Shown here: piece after piece, positions 1-5,498 of the stretch
Numbering within the stretch: position 1 is the stretch's first letter
Layout of the letters: the number at the start of each line of letters is the position of its first letter
Assembly: GCA_046537875.1 (NCBI GenBank)
Contig: JBKHJZ010000167.1
Span: forward strand, 1-7,048
Direction: 5' to 3'
DNA: 7,048 nucleotides
Source of the DNA: JBKHJZ01 sp046537875
Lineage (GTDB): Bacteria; Actinomycetota; Acidimicrobiia; Acidimicrobiales; VFJN01
Notes under the pieces: model-generated
The model's input: the letters and a program-made list of their open reading frames with translations, nothing else
Databases searched by the model: none
What the model was told of the DNA's origin: nothing
Position numbers and translations under genes: made by a program

Positions 1-429
1 CGCGGGCTGTCGCTGTTCGACGAGTGGCCGATGGCCAACTTCCCCTCCTGGATGCGGCTCGACGAGCTGCTCCGCGATGCCGAGGGCCGGCAGATGATCC
101 GCGTCGAGGAGTTCACCGAGGACGACGAGCTGGTGGTCCGCGCCGAGATGCCGGGGATCGACCCGGAGCGTGACGTCGAGATCACCATCGACGAGGGCGT
201 GCTCACGATCTCGGCGGAGCGCTCCCAGGAGGAGAAGGAGGAGAAGCGCCACTTCCGCCGCCGTGAGCTGCGGTACGGCTCGTTCGCCCGGCGCATCCCG
301 CTTCCCGAGGGTGTCGACGAGGACGCGATCTCGGCGCAGTACGAGAACGGGATCCTCGAGGTTCGTGCGCCGATGCCCCAGGAAGCTCCCGGCCGCGAGG
401 CTCGCCGGGTGCCCATCTCGCGCGGGTAG
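1..429 (+). CDS. Hsp20/alpha-crystallin family small heat-shock protein (5' end outside window)
   Basis: An ATP-independent holdase chaperone that binds unfolding cytosolic proteins as an oligomer. The frame is open from base 1 to the TAG at 427-429, giving 142 visible residues. Counting from the first visible codon, the alpha-crystallin domain covers about 32-125: it opens with IRVEEF, continues with VVRAEMPGID and DVEITIDEGVLTI, and ends with the family A-x-x-x-N-G-x-L pattern (A112, N116-G117-I118-L119). The tail has VPI (137-139), a likely form of the C-terminal I/V-x-I/V anchor that docks neighbouring dimers. An ATG at 31 could start a 132-residue protein, but it has neither a Shine-Dalgarno sequence nor a -10 hexamer at leaderless distance. 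The codons before it (RGLSLFDEWP) look like the aromatic N-terminal arm of these proteins, so I infer the true start lies before base 1. Its stop is 24 bp from that of the convergent hydrolase gene. The family is clear; the start is not. Confidence 0.93.
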   Translation, partial: RGLSLFDEWPMANFPSWMRLDELLRDAEGRQMIRVEEFTEDDELVVRAEMPGIDPERDVEITIDEGVLTISAERSQEEKEEKRHFRRRELRYGSFARRIPLPEGVDEDAISAQYENGILEVRAPMPQEAPGREARRVPISRG

Positions 430-453
430 CTCAAACCGACAGGCGCCGGCCGG

Positions 454-1725
454 TCAGTCGCCCATCTCGGCCAGGCGGGCCTGTGACTCGTCGGCCGCCC
501 ACGAGAACACGCCCCGCGCCATGGTCGAGCGCTCCTCGGCGGCGCGCTGCGAGAACACCTCGGCCCGCGCGGCGTGGACCCCCGGGTCGTCGGGCGCGGC
601 CTGGGCCGCGAGCTCGGCGAGGTGCCCGGCGAGCCGGCTCTCGCCCGCGGCGGCGAGCTGCGCGGCCCGGTCGGCGAGCCGGTGCGCCCCACCGGCGAGA
701 TCGGCCAGCTCACGGGCGAGCACCGCCGCCGGCGCCGGCTTGAGGTGCGCCGGGTCGCCGTCGTACCACCCGCCGTAGAGCCGCCACACGGTGTGGACCA
801 CGAACTCCGGCTCGTCGTAGACGGGCCGCAGGTAGGGACGCTCCAGCAGGTCGGCCGGAGCCCGCACCGCGTGGACGATCTCGTCCAGGCGTGCGCCCTC
901 GTTCATCATCGCCAGCGTCTGGTCGACGAGGCTGTCGAGGAGGTCGGCCGTGTCGGTGAGGGCCCGGTGCACCCGGTCGGCACCCGCGATCGGCCAGCCG
1001 TGACCGGGGAGCAGCAGCTCGGGCTCGAGCGCGGCCATCTCCCGCAGTGCCAGCGCCCACTCACGCGGGTAGCGCTGGACCTTCTGGGGGTTCCCGCAGT
1101 TGGGGCTGGCCCAGATGAACAGGTCGCCCGTGCACACGGCCCGCCGGTCCGGGAGCCAGATCCACGTGTGGTCGTCGGTCTCACCCTTGCCGTGGTGCAG
1201 CTCGAACCGCTCGCCCCGGACGTCCAGCGTGTGCCGGGTGGTGTAGGTCTCGTCGGGGTACCGGTACTCGGTCGGCCAGCGGAAGCCGGGCAGCCTGAAC
1301 TGCCGCGCGTTGATGATGCCGTTGTAGCCGGCGGTGAGCTTGTAGCGGTCGAAGCGCGCGGGCACGAGCTCGTGCGCCACCACCCGGGGCCGCGGCCGCC
1401 CACCGGCCTCCGCCTCCTCCTCGTAGGGACCCAGGCCGAAGACGTGGTCGATGTGGCCGTGGGTGTAGATGGCCGTGTCGAGCGGGGCGGTGGTCCAGGC
1501 GCGGACCTTGTCGAAGGTGTCGCGGGCCGAGAAGGCGTTGCCCGTGTCGACCAGCGCGAGCGCATCGCCGGCCTTCACGGCCGTGACGTTGCCGAACGCC
1601 GGCACGAAGCCGATGCCGGGCGCGACCTCGTCGAGCTCGCCGCCCGAGAGGACGGGGTGGACCTCGTCGACCGACACGTCGCCCCGCCACAGGCGATCGG
1701 TGAGCTCGAGGGCGCTGCCGGGCAT
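454..1725 (-). CDS. Metallo-beta-lactamase-fold hydrolase with alkyl-sulfatase-type dimerisation domain
   Basis: 423 residues. The N-terminal half is a metallo-beta-lactamase fold: the metal motif H-x-H-x-D-H is THGHIDH (H89, H91, D93, H94), followed by GETDDH (H186), the bridging Asp in CTGD (D201) and the last His in LPGHGW (H242). The second half (about 250-390) resembles the helical dimerisation domain of SDS-hydrolysing alkyl sulfatases (SdsA1/BDS1 type), notably RLYGGWYDGDPAHLKP near 315-330 and an ELADLAGG stretch near 339-346. Those enzymes are about 600-650 residues and end in a sterol-carrier-like domain; this protein stops before it, and no downstream frame supplies it. I infer a soluble zinc hydrolase acting on sulfate or other esters; the substrate is unknown. 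The ATG at 1725 is chosen because the domain begins soon after it and TACGCT lies 7 nt upstream. The frame runs open to 2019 but would overlap dedA. No signal peptide is visible. Confidence 0.88.
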   Translation of the reverse strand: MPGSALELTDRLWRGDVSVDEVHPVLSGGELDEVAPGIGFVPAFGNVTAVKAGDALALVDTGNAFSARDTFDKVRAWTTAPLDTAIYTHGHIDHVFGLGPYEEEAEAGGRPRPRVVAHELVPARFDRYKLTAGYNGIINARQFRLPGFRWPTEYRYPDETYTTRHTLDVRGERFELHHGKGETDDHTWIWLPDRRAVCTGDLFIWASPNCGNPQKVQRYPREWALALREMAALEPELLLPGHGWPIAGADRVHRALTDTADLLDSLVDQTLAMMNEGARLDEIVHAVRAPADLLERPYLRPVYDEPEFVVHTVWRLYGGWYDGDPAHLKPAPAAVLARELADLAGGAHRLADRAAQLAAAGESRLAGHLAELAAQAAPDDPGVHAARAEVFSQRAAEERSTMARGVFSWAADESQARLAEMGD

Positions 1726-1763
1726 GCCCGGCAGCGTAGGGCCCGCGGGAAGGCTGCCGGGCA
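1725..1763. repeat. Perfect 11-bp inverted repeat over the hydrolase promoter (possible operator)
   Basis: TGCCCGGCAGC at 1725-1735 and its exact reverse complement GCTGCCGGGCA at 1753-1763 are separated by 17 nt, with a centre-to-centre distance of 28 bp. One arm covers the end of the -10 hexamer, the discriminator and the first base of the ATG; the other falls where a -35 would be. This is the position of an operator for a dimeric repressor. If transcription enters from upstream, the repeat could instead form a GC-rich hairpin. The spacer contains the palindromic overlap GGGCCCGCGGG, so a chance GC-rich origin is possible. Confidence 0.45.
1726..1738 (-). promoter_or_regulatory. Leaderless -10 element of the alkyl-sulfatase-like gene
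   Basis: On the minus strand TACGCT (1738-1733) matches the TANNNT consensus and is followed by 7 nt (GCCGGGC) and the ATG. Transcription would start at or next to the A of the start codon, and no ribosome-binding site is seen. No TTGACA-like -35 is recognisable. The last three bases of the hexamer lie in one arm of an inverted repeat (see 1725-1763). Confidence 0.6.
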
Positions 1764-1834
1764 ACGGTGGTCCGCCGTCGTGGGGGTGCTGCCCGAGCGC
1801 CGGCCGCCGGGTCGGGTCGACCGCCTCGTGAGGG

Positions 1835-2467
1835 TCAGGCCGCCCGGTCCGTGGTGATGTCGTCGTCCCCGCCCGGCACGGCGTCGAGGGGCCGGACTCG
1901 CCGACCCACCACCGCCTGCACGATGGCAGCGGTGCCGACCCCCAGCGCGATGCCGAACACGGTCGCCAGCAGCGTCTGGTCGTGGAAGGTGGCGCCACCG
2001 ACCGTGCCCAGCAGCACACCGAAGCCGGCCCACAGGGCCCCGGCGATCACCGTCAACGGGGAGTACGTGCGCAACGGCAGTGCGACCTGGCCGGCCATGA
2101 GGGTGCTGGCCGTGCGGCCACCGGGGACGAACCTACCCACGACCAGGATGATCGGCCCCCTGGTGTCGAGCTGGTGACGGGCCCACCGTCGCAACCGCTG
2201 CGCCCTCCCGGTCGGGTCGCGCCGGCCGAGGCCCCGCGTCGACCGGCCGAGCGCGTACGACAGGTGATCGCCCGCGATGGCGCCGGCCGCCGCCGCAGCA
2301 AGGAGGGGCAGCACGCTCAGGCGTCCCTGCGAGGCGAGCACGGCGCCCAGCACGACCACCGACTCGCTCGGCAGCACGGGGAACACCACGTCGAGCGCCG
2401 CCAAGACGAGGACGAGCAGGTAGGCGAGCGCGGCGAGCTCGGCGAGGCCGTCGAGGCCGACGGTCAC
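1835..2467 (-). CDS. DedA-family (SNARE-associated/VTT domain) inner-membrane protein
   Basis: 210 residues from a GTG start. DedA proteins are membrane transporters or scramblases linked to undecaprenyl-phosphate or phospholipid flipping and to proton-motive-force homeostasis; the substrate here is not known. Visible family marks are a hydrophobic first segment (about 8-25), the re-entrant motif D26-VVFPVLPSE35, GDHLSYALGR with D67, and GRFVPGGR with R112 and R118. The last two have the same six-residue spacing as the essential R130/R136 of E. coli YqjA. Further membrane spans lie near 36-66, 104-127 and 137-190, and the acidic tail ends in DDDITTDRAA. A TTG at 2539 would add 24 hydrophilic residues, but it sits inside the predicted -10 and has no binding site. 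The GTG at 2467 fits the family N-terminus, has a weak GAGG 8 nt upstream, and overlaps the stop of a short upstream ORF as GTGA. The gene lies 109 bp before the hydrolase gene, on the same strand. Confidence 0.88.
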   Translation of the reverse strand: MTVGLDGLAELAALAYLLVLVLAALDVVFPVLPSESVVVLGAVLASQGRLSVLPLLAAAAAGAIAGDHLSYALGRSTRGLGRRDPTGRAQRLRRWARHQLDTRGPIILVVGRFVPGGRTASTLMAGQVALPLRTYSPLTVIAGALWAGFGVLLGTVGGATFHDQTLLATVFGIALGVGTAAIVQAVVGRRVRPLDAVPGGDDDITTDRAA

Positions 2468-2532
2468 GGTCGGGGCCTCGCTGGGACCTCGCCGGGGCTG
2501 GTCGTCGGCCCGGGGGAGCGGGTCGAGTGCAT
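2464..2532 (-). CDS. Putative 22-codon leaderless leader ORF coupled to dedA
   Basis: An ATG at 2532 lies 6 nt after a TACGGT hexamer, as at the other leaderless starts in this window. It reads 22 sense codons (MHSTRSPGPT..., rich in Pro, Ser, Thr and Arg) and ends in a TGA at 2466-2464. That stop overlaps the likely dedA GTG (2467-2465) as GTGA, the usual geometry of termination-reinitiation coupling. This is seen directly; that it is translated and controls dedA is inference. No run of one regulatory amino acid suggests attenuation, although five Pro and several Arg codons are present. Alternatives are a chance frame, with dedA starting from TTG at 2539, or a single-base indel that has moved the original dedA ATG out of frame. 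Confidence 0.45.
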   Translation of the reverse strand: MHSTRSPGPTTSPGEVPARPRP

Positions 2533-2544
2533 GTGACAACCGTA
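2533..2544 (-). promoter_or_regulatory. -10 element upstream of leader ORF and dedA
   Basis: TACGGT (2544-2539, minus strand) followed by 6 nt (TGTCAC) and an ATG. TTCCGT sits 17 bp further upstream (2567-2562) and keeps the TT of a -35. The element lies in the 65-bp gap after the monooxygenase stop, so dedA probably has its own promoter besides any read-through. Confidence 0.5.
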
Positions 2545-2597
2545 TGGCGTGCGGCTGCCGGACGGAACCTCGATCGGGATGTCTATCCGCGCAGTCT

Positions 2598-3563
2598 CTA
2601 ACGCGGTGCGAGGTCGCGGATCGCCTGGCGGGCGTCGATGCCGAACGGCAGCAGGGCGAGCGCCGGGGTCGTGACCCCGTTCTCCACGTAGCGCCCGATG
2701 TGCTCGCGGCAGGCCTCCGGGGTGCCCCAGACGATCAGCTCGTCGACCACGGACTCGGGGATGGCGGCGAGCGCTCCCTTGCGGTCGCCGTCCCGCCAGA
2801 GCCGCCACATGTCGGCCAGCGCCTCCCCGCGGCCCAGCCACTGGTGGAACGCTGTGTACACGGGGACGTTGAGGTAGGCCGCGATCGCGTAGCGCCCCAT
2901 GGCCCGCACGGTGTCGGCGTCGTCGGTCGGGGCCACGAAGATCCGGGCGACGATCTCGCGGGGCGCCCCTCCCCCGGCCTCGTGGACGATGGGCGCCACC
3001 CGGGCGACGTCGTCGGCCGACAGCCAGTTGATGATCGCCCCGTCGCCCTCGCGCCCGGCGAGCCGCAGCATCCCCTCGCGCAGGGCGGCCACCAGGATCG
3101 GAACCGGCTCCTCCGGCAGCACGCCCAACGTGAACCGCCGGACCGCGAAGGTCTCGTACTCCTCGGTGACCTTGTCGCCCGCCAGTGCCCGGCGCAGGAA
3201 CCGCAGCACGTCGCGGGTCCGCTGGTAGGGCCGCTCGAAGGGGATGTCGTTCCACCCCTCGACGATCACGTCCGACGACGTGCCGATCCCCAGGGCGAAC
3301 CTGCCGGGCGCAGCCTGGGCGAGCGAGCCCACGCTCTGGGCGAGGCACCCGGGCCCGCGCGTGAAGGCGGGGACGATGGCCGTGCCGAGGCGGAGCGACG
3401 GTGCCCACGCCGACGCCAGCGCGAGCGGCGTGAAGGCATCTGCGCCGTTGGCCTCGGCCGACCAGACGTCGGTGTAACCGAGGTCGGCCAGCTCGACCAC
3501 CCAGTCGCGCTGCTCGTGGAGCGGGACGCCGTCGAAGGGGATGGTCATGCCGTAGCGCTGCAT
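2598..3563 (-). CDS. Luciferase-like monooxygenase family protein, probably F420-dependent
   Basis: 321 residues, close to the usual length of actinobacterial luciferase-like TIM-barrel oxidoreductases using F420 or FMN. It starts MQRYGMTIPFDG, the first barrel strand, followed by a helix and LADLGYTDVWSAEANGAD (about 25-42), typical of the family strand 2 region. SLRLGTAIVPAFTRGP (56-71) and GRFALGIGTSS (87-97) follow, the latter being the region that helps bind the cofactor phosphate. VPILVAALREGMLRLAG (154-170) and GAIINWLS (175-182) are later barrel strands, and a C-terminal substrate-selection region ends in VENGVTTPALALLPFG. F420 over FMN is inferred from similarity to actinobacterial members; no residue settles it, and the substrate is unknown. 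The ATG at 3563 is preferred to the one at 3548 because it completes the first strand and has GAGCAT 6 nt upstream. The gene is divergent from the amidase with 65 bp between the starts, so shared control is possible. Confidence 0.9.
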   Translation of the reverse strand: MQRYGMTIPFDGVPLHEQRDWVVELADLGYTDVWSAEANGADAFTPLALASAWAPSLRLGTAIVPAFTRGPGCLAQSVGSLAQAAPGRFALGIGTSSDVIVEGWNDIPFERPYQRTRDVLRFLRRALAGDKVTEEYETFAVRRFTLGVLPEEPVPILVAALREGMLRLAGREGDGAIINWLSADDVARVAPIVHEAGGGAPREIVARIFVAPTDDADTVRAMGRYAIAAYLNVPVYTAFHQWLGRGEALADMWRLWRDGDRKGALAAIPESVVDELIVWGTPEACREHIGRYVENGVTTPALALLPFGIDARQAIRDLAPR

Positions 3564-3575
3564 GGCCGGATGCTC
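3564..3575 (-). promoter_or_regulatory. Candidate leaderless -10 of the monooxygenase gene
   Basis: GAGCAT (3575-3570, minus strand) keeps the two most conserved -10 positions, A2 and T6, and is followed by 6 nt (CCGGCC) and the ATG. It lacks the first T, so it is weaker than the others; its position is the main support. Confidence 0.4.
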
Positions 3576-3615
3576 GCACAGGCGGCACCCGGCGCGCCGA
3601 CCGACTCGCGTGGGG

Positions 3616-3628
3616 CAGACTGCCGGGC
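3616..3628 (+). promoter_or_regulatory. Candidate leaderless -10 of the amidase gene
   Basis: CAGACT (3616-3621) followed by GCCGGGC and the ATG at 3629. The 12 bases CTGCCGGGCATG are identical to those at the start of the alkyl-sulfatase-like gene on the other strand. No ribosome-binding site is seen. With the monooxygenase element facing the other way, only about 40 bp (3576-3615) remain for upstream elements of both promoters. Confidence 0.5.
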
Positions 3629-5017
3629 ATGACCGGCACCCCCTGGATGGACGACGCCTGCTCCCTGGTCGACGCCTTCCGCTCGGGCGAGCGCAAGCCG
3701 ACCGACGAGCTCGAGTCGGTGCTCGCCGCCATCGAGCGCTCGTCGCTGAACGCCCTGTCGCACGTGGATGCCGAGGGCGCCCGCACCACGGTGGCGCGGG
3801 CCGACCCCACGCTGCCCTTCGGCGGCGTCCCGATCGGCGTGAAGGAGCTCGAGGCCGTGGAGGGATGGCCGGCCACCGAGGCCAGCCTGGCGCTGGCCGA
3901 CCGCGTCGCCGACCACAGCAGCACCATGGTCCGGCGCCTCCGCGAGGCGGGCGTCGTGACCGTGGCGCAGACCACGGCCAGCGAGTTCGGCGGCCTGAAC
4001 GTGAGCGTGACGAAGCTCCACGGCGTCACCCACAACCCGTGGCAGCAGGGGCGCACCGCCGGCGGCTCGTCGGGCGGCTCCGCCGCCGCGGTGGCCGGCG
4101 GGCTGGTACCCATCGCCACCGGCGGCGACGGCGGGGGCTCGATCCGCATCCCCGCCGGGTTCTGCGGGCTGGTGGGCATGAAGGGCACGGCGGGCCGCAT
4201 CCCCCGTGGCCCCCGCACGCAGATCGCCCCGCTCACGGTGGTGATCGGCTGTCTGGCCCGGTCGGTGCGCGACGTCGCCCGCTGGTACGACGTGTGCTCG
4301 GGCCACGACGCCCGCGATCCCTACAGCCTCCCGCGCGTCGACGGCTGGGAGCGCGACCTCGGCACGCACGACCTCCGGGGGCTGACCGCGGTGATCGCGC
4401 CGACCCTCGGCTCCGCGGTGGTGCGTCCCGAGGTGGAGGAGTCGGTGCGCGAGGCGGGCGAGGCGCTGGCCCGCGATGCCGGCCTGCGACTGGTCGACGT
4501 GCCGGTGGAGCTGCCCGGCCTGGGCTTCGAGTGGGCCATGGCCAACCTGTCCCAGGTGCGCCGTGACCTCGGCGACCGGTGGCCGGACTGCCGCGACGAC
4601 CTGACCCTCGAGATGGCGTTCGGCGTCGACCTGGCCGAGAAGGTGGTGAACCTGGATCTCATGGCGGCCGTCGAGACCCAGCGCACCGAGGCGAACGAGC
4701 GCATGGCCGACCTCTTCGATCAGGTCGACGTCGTCATCGCGGCCACCAACCCCGACGTGGCGTTCCCGGCCGAGCTGGCGATCAGCACCCGGGTCGGCGG
4801 CGTGCCGGTGGGGCCGGAGAACAACGGGGCGCTCACGATCCCGGCGAACATCGTGGGGAACCCGGCGATCTCGGTGCCCGTCGCACCGGTCGACGGCCTG
4901 CCCGTGGGCATGCAGATCATCGGGCGCCACCACGAGGACGCCCTGCTCCTCGATCTGGCCCGCCTGGTCGAGCGCGAGCGTCCCTGGCCGCTGGTGGCGC
5001 CGAGCTCACCGGCGTAG
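3629..5017 (+). CDS. Amidase-signature-family hydrolase
   Basis: 462 residues, a usual full length. The Ser-cisSer-Lys triad is intact: K72 in IGVKE, the cis-Ser S147 in AGGSSGGS (145-151) and the nucleophile S171 in GGDGGGSIRIPA. The spacings (75 and 24) equal those of GatA and fatty-acid amide hydrolase. Such enzymes hydrolyse carboxamides to acid and ammonia through an acyl-serine. It is probably a stand-alone catabolic amidase and not GatA, because no gatB or gatC is nearby and the N-terminal region and segment 200-400 are unlike GatA; this is inference and the substrate is unknown. The N-terminal helix (about 7-40) and the C-terminal PVGMQIIGRHHEDALLLDLA (436-455) are family-typical. The cytosol is expected, since no signal peptide is seen. 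The ATG at 3629 fits the family N-terminus and the upstream -10. A GC-rich hairpin begins 5 nt after the stop. The divergent monooxygenase gene may be a functional partner in breaking down a nitrogenous compound. Confidence 0.93.
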   Translation: MTGTPWMDDACSLVDAFRSGERKPTDELESVLAAIERSSLNALSHVDAEGARTTVARADPTLPFGGVPIGVKELEAVEGWPATEASLALADRVADHSSTMVRRLREAGVVTVAQTTASEFGGLNVSVTKLHGVTHNPWQQGRTAGGSSGGSAAAVAGGLVPIATGGDGGGSIRIPAGFCGLVGMKGTAGRIPRGPRTQIAPLTVVIGCLARSVRDVARWYDVCSGHDARDPYSLPRVDGWERDLGTHDLRGLTAVIAPTLGSAVVRPEVEESVREAGEALARDAGLRLVDVPVELPGLGFEWAMANLSQVRRDLGDRWPDCRDDLTLEMAFGVDLAEKVVNLDLMAAVETQRTEANERMADLFDQVDVVIAATNPDVAFPAELAISTRVGGVPVGPENNGALTIPANIVGNPAISVPVAPVDGLPVGMQIIGRHHEDALLLDLARLVERERPWPLVAPSSPA

Positions 5018-5021
5018 CCCC

Positions 5022-5042
5022 GCGGGGGCTGCGGTCCCCCGC
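5022..5042 (+). terminator. GC-rich hairpin after the amidase, possible terminator
   Basis: GCGGGGG (5022-5028) and CCCCCGC (5036-5042) form a perfect 7-bp stem with a 7-nt loop, starting 5 nt after the amidase TAG. There is no T-run after it, which is common in high-GC actinobacteria, so it may slow or end transcription less cleanly than a standard intrinsic terminator. Confidence 0.5.
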
Positions 5043-5165
5043 ATGCCCGCCGACCCATCAGCGGTCACCGAGCGACACCGCCCGGCCCGGCGACGGTCGC
5101 ACCCCCGACGCAGTGGATGGACGCCGACGCCCTCCGACGACGCCGAAGCTGTCACACCCCGTCCG

Positions 5166-5177
5166 CATACTCGCAGC
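5166..5177 (+). promoter_or_regulatory. Candidate leaderless -10 of the small ORF
   Basis: CATACT (5166-5171) followed by 6 nt (CGCAGC) and the ATG at 5178, the same geometry as at the larger genes. It is the main evidence that the small ORF is a real gene. No -35 is evident. The 120 bp before it (5043-5165) hold nothing else I can recognise. Confidence 0.45.
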
Positions 5178-5381
5178 ATGACGATGCAGCTCACCCTCAT
5201 CGAGGCCCCCGAGGACTGGCACCTCGACGAGCACACCCGGGCGGTCGGCCGCGAGGGCGTGGCCAGGGCCCGCGCTGCGCTGCGCGAGGGTCGGGCCACG
5301 CGTGATGGCAGCGTCGCCGAGGTCCCTGCCGCCGACCGGGGCGACCACGGCCACCGGGGCAGCCGGCGACCGGCCGCATGA
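5178..5381 (+). CDS. Small hypothetical protein, 67 residues
   Basis: I do not recognise a named family. The first 40 or so residues look like a folded, coding stretch: MTMQLTLIEAPEDWHLDE, then an amphipathic helix (HTRAVGREGVARARAALREG, about 19-38). The rest (about 40-67) is low-complexity, rich in Arg, Gly, Ala and Asp, and is probably disordered. There is no membrane span, signal peptide or Cys. The frame stays open upstream to an ATG at 5043, but 5178 is preferred because of the -10 hexamer 6 nt before it and because the upstream translation is low-complexity Arg/Pro-rich. It sits alone between the amidase terminator-like hairpin and the GlsB-type gene. It may be a conserved small actinobacterial protein or a chance open frame in GC-rich DNA; the tail in particular could be noise. 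Confidence 0.5.
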   Translation: MTMQLTLIEAPEDWHLDEHTRAVGREGVARARAALREGRATRDGSVAEVPAADRGDHGHRGSRRPAA

Positions 5382-5483
5382 GCGCCGGGCACGCGAACCA
5401 CGGGCGGCCAGATCGATGATCGCGCGTCGCTCGGGCGACATCGGGTCCCCAGAGCCGTCGCGGCACCCGGGTCGCGCAGCCGG
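5382..5483. other. Intergenic stretch without a recognisable gene
   Basis: About 100 bp between the small ORF and the GlsB promoter. Open frames on both strands here are shadows or very short. I see no tRNA, no clear hairpin with a T-run, and no repeat. The larger 5018-5498 gap thus holds one hairpin, one small ORF and otherwise unassigned sequence. Confidence 0.5.
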
Positions 5484-5498
5484 TAGCCTGCCCTCGTC
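5484..5498 (+). promoter_or_regulatory. -10 element of the GlsB/YeaQ-type gene
   Basis: TAGCCT (5484-5489) matches TANNNT and lies 9 nt from the ATG at 5499. The RNA would start at the ATG or up to about three bases before it, so the leader is absent or nearly so. It shares TAnnCTGCC with the thiolase and hydrolase promoters. Confidence 0.5.

Noticed and set aside
430..453. GC-rich palindromic sequence between the convergent Hsp20 and hydrolase stops
   Set aside because: ACCG/CGGT can pair around an interrupted loop, but the stem is 4 bp with no T-run on either strand; not supportable as a shared terminator.
1764..1834. Gap after dedA examined for a terminator or small gene
   Set aside because: Only short GC-rich self-complementary pieces (for example CCCGA/TCGGG) are present, with no clear stem-loop and no start with a -10 at the right distance.
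574..1857. 427-codon plus-strand open frame opposite the alkyl-sulfatase-like gene
   Set aside because: It is the antisense shadow of a gene with intact catalytic motifs; its composition (Val, Gly, Arg, Asp) is typical of reverse-frame noise.
2464..4236. 590-codon minus-strand open frame across the amidase 5' part and the monooxygenase gene
   Set aside because: It reads through two recognised genes in other frames and has no family features. Only its last 22 codons, from the ATG at 2532, are kept, as a possible leader ORF.
3545..4933. 462-codon minus-strand frame opposite the amidase
   Set aside because: The translation is His/Arg/Gly/Ala-rich and without motifs, while the amidase on the other strand has its full catalytic triad.
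454..5017. The hydrolase, DedA, monooxygenase and amidase genes as one new degradation or defence system
   Set aside because: Each gene has its own candidate promoter, they lie on both strands, no regulator or transporter joins them, and the families are widely scattered in actinobacterial genomes.
5378..5419. ATG overlapping the small ORF stop as ATGA, opening a 13-codon frame
   Set aside because: The peptide (MSAGHANHGRPDR) is too short and featureless, and no gene follows that it could couple to within 80 bp.
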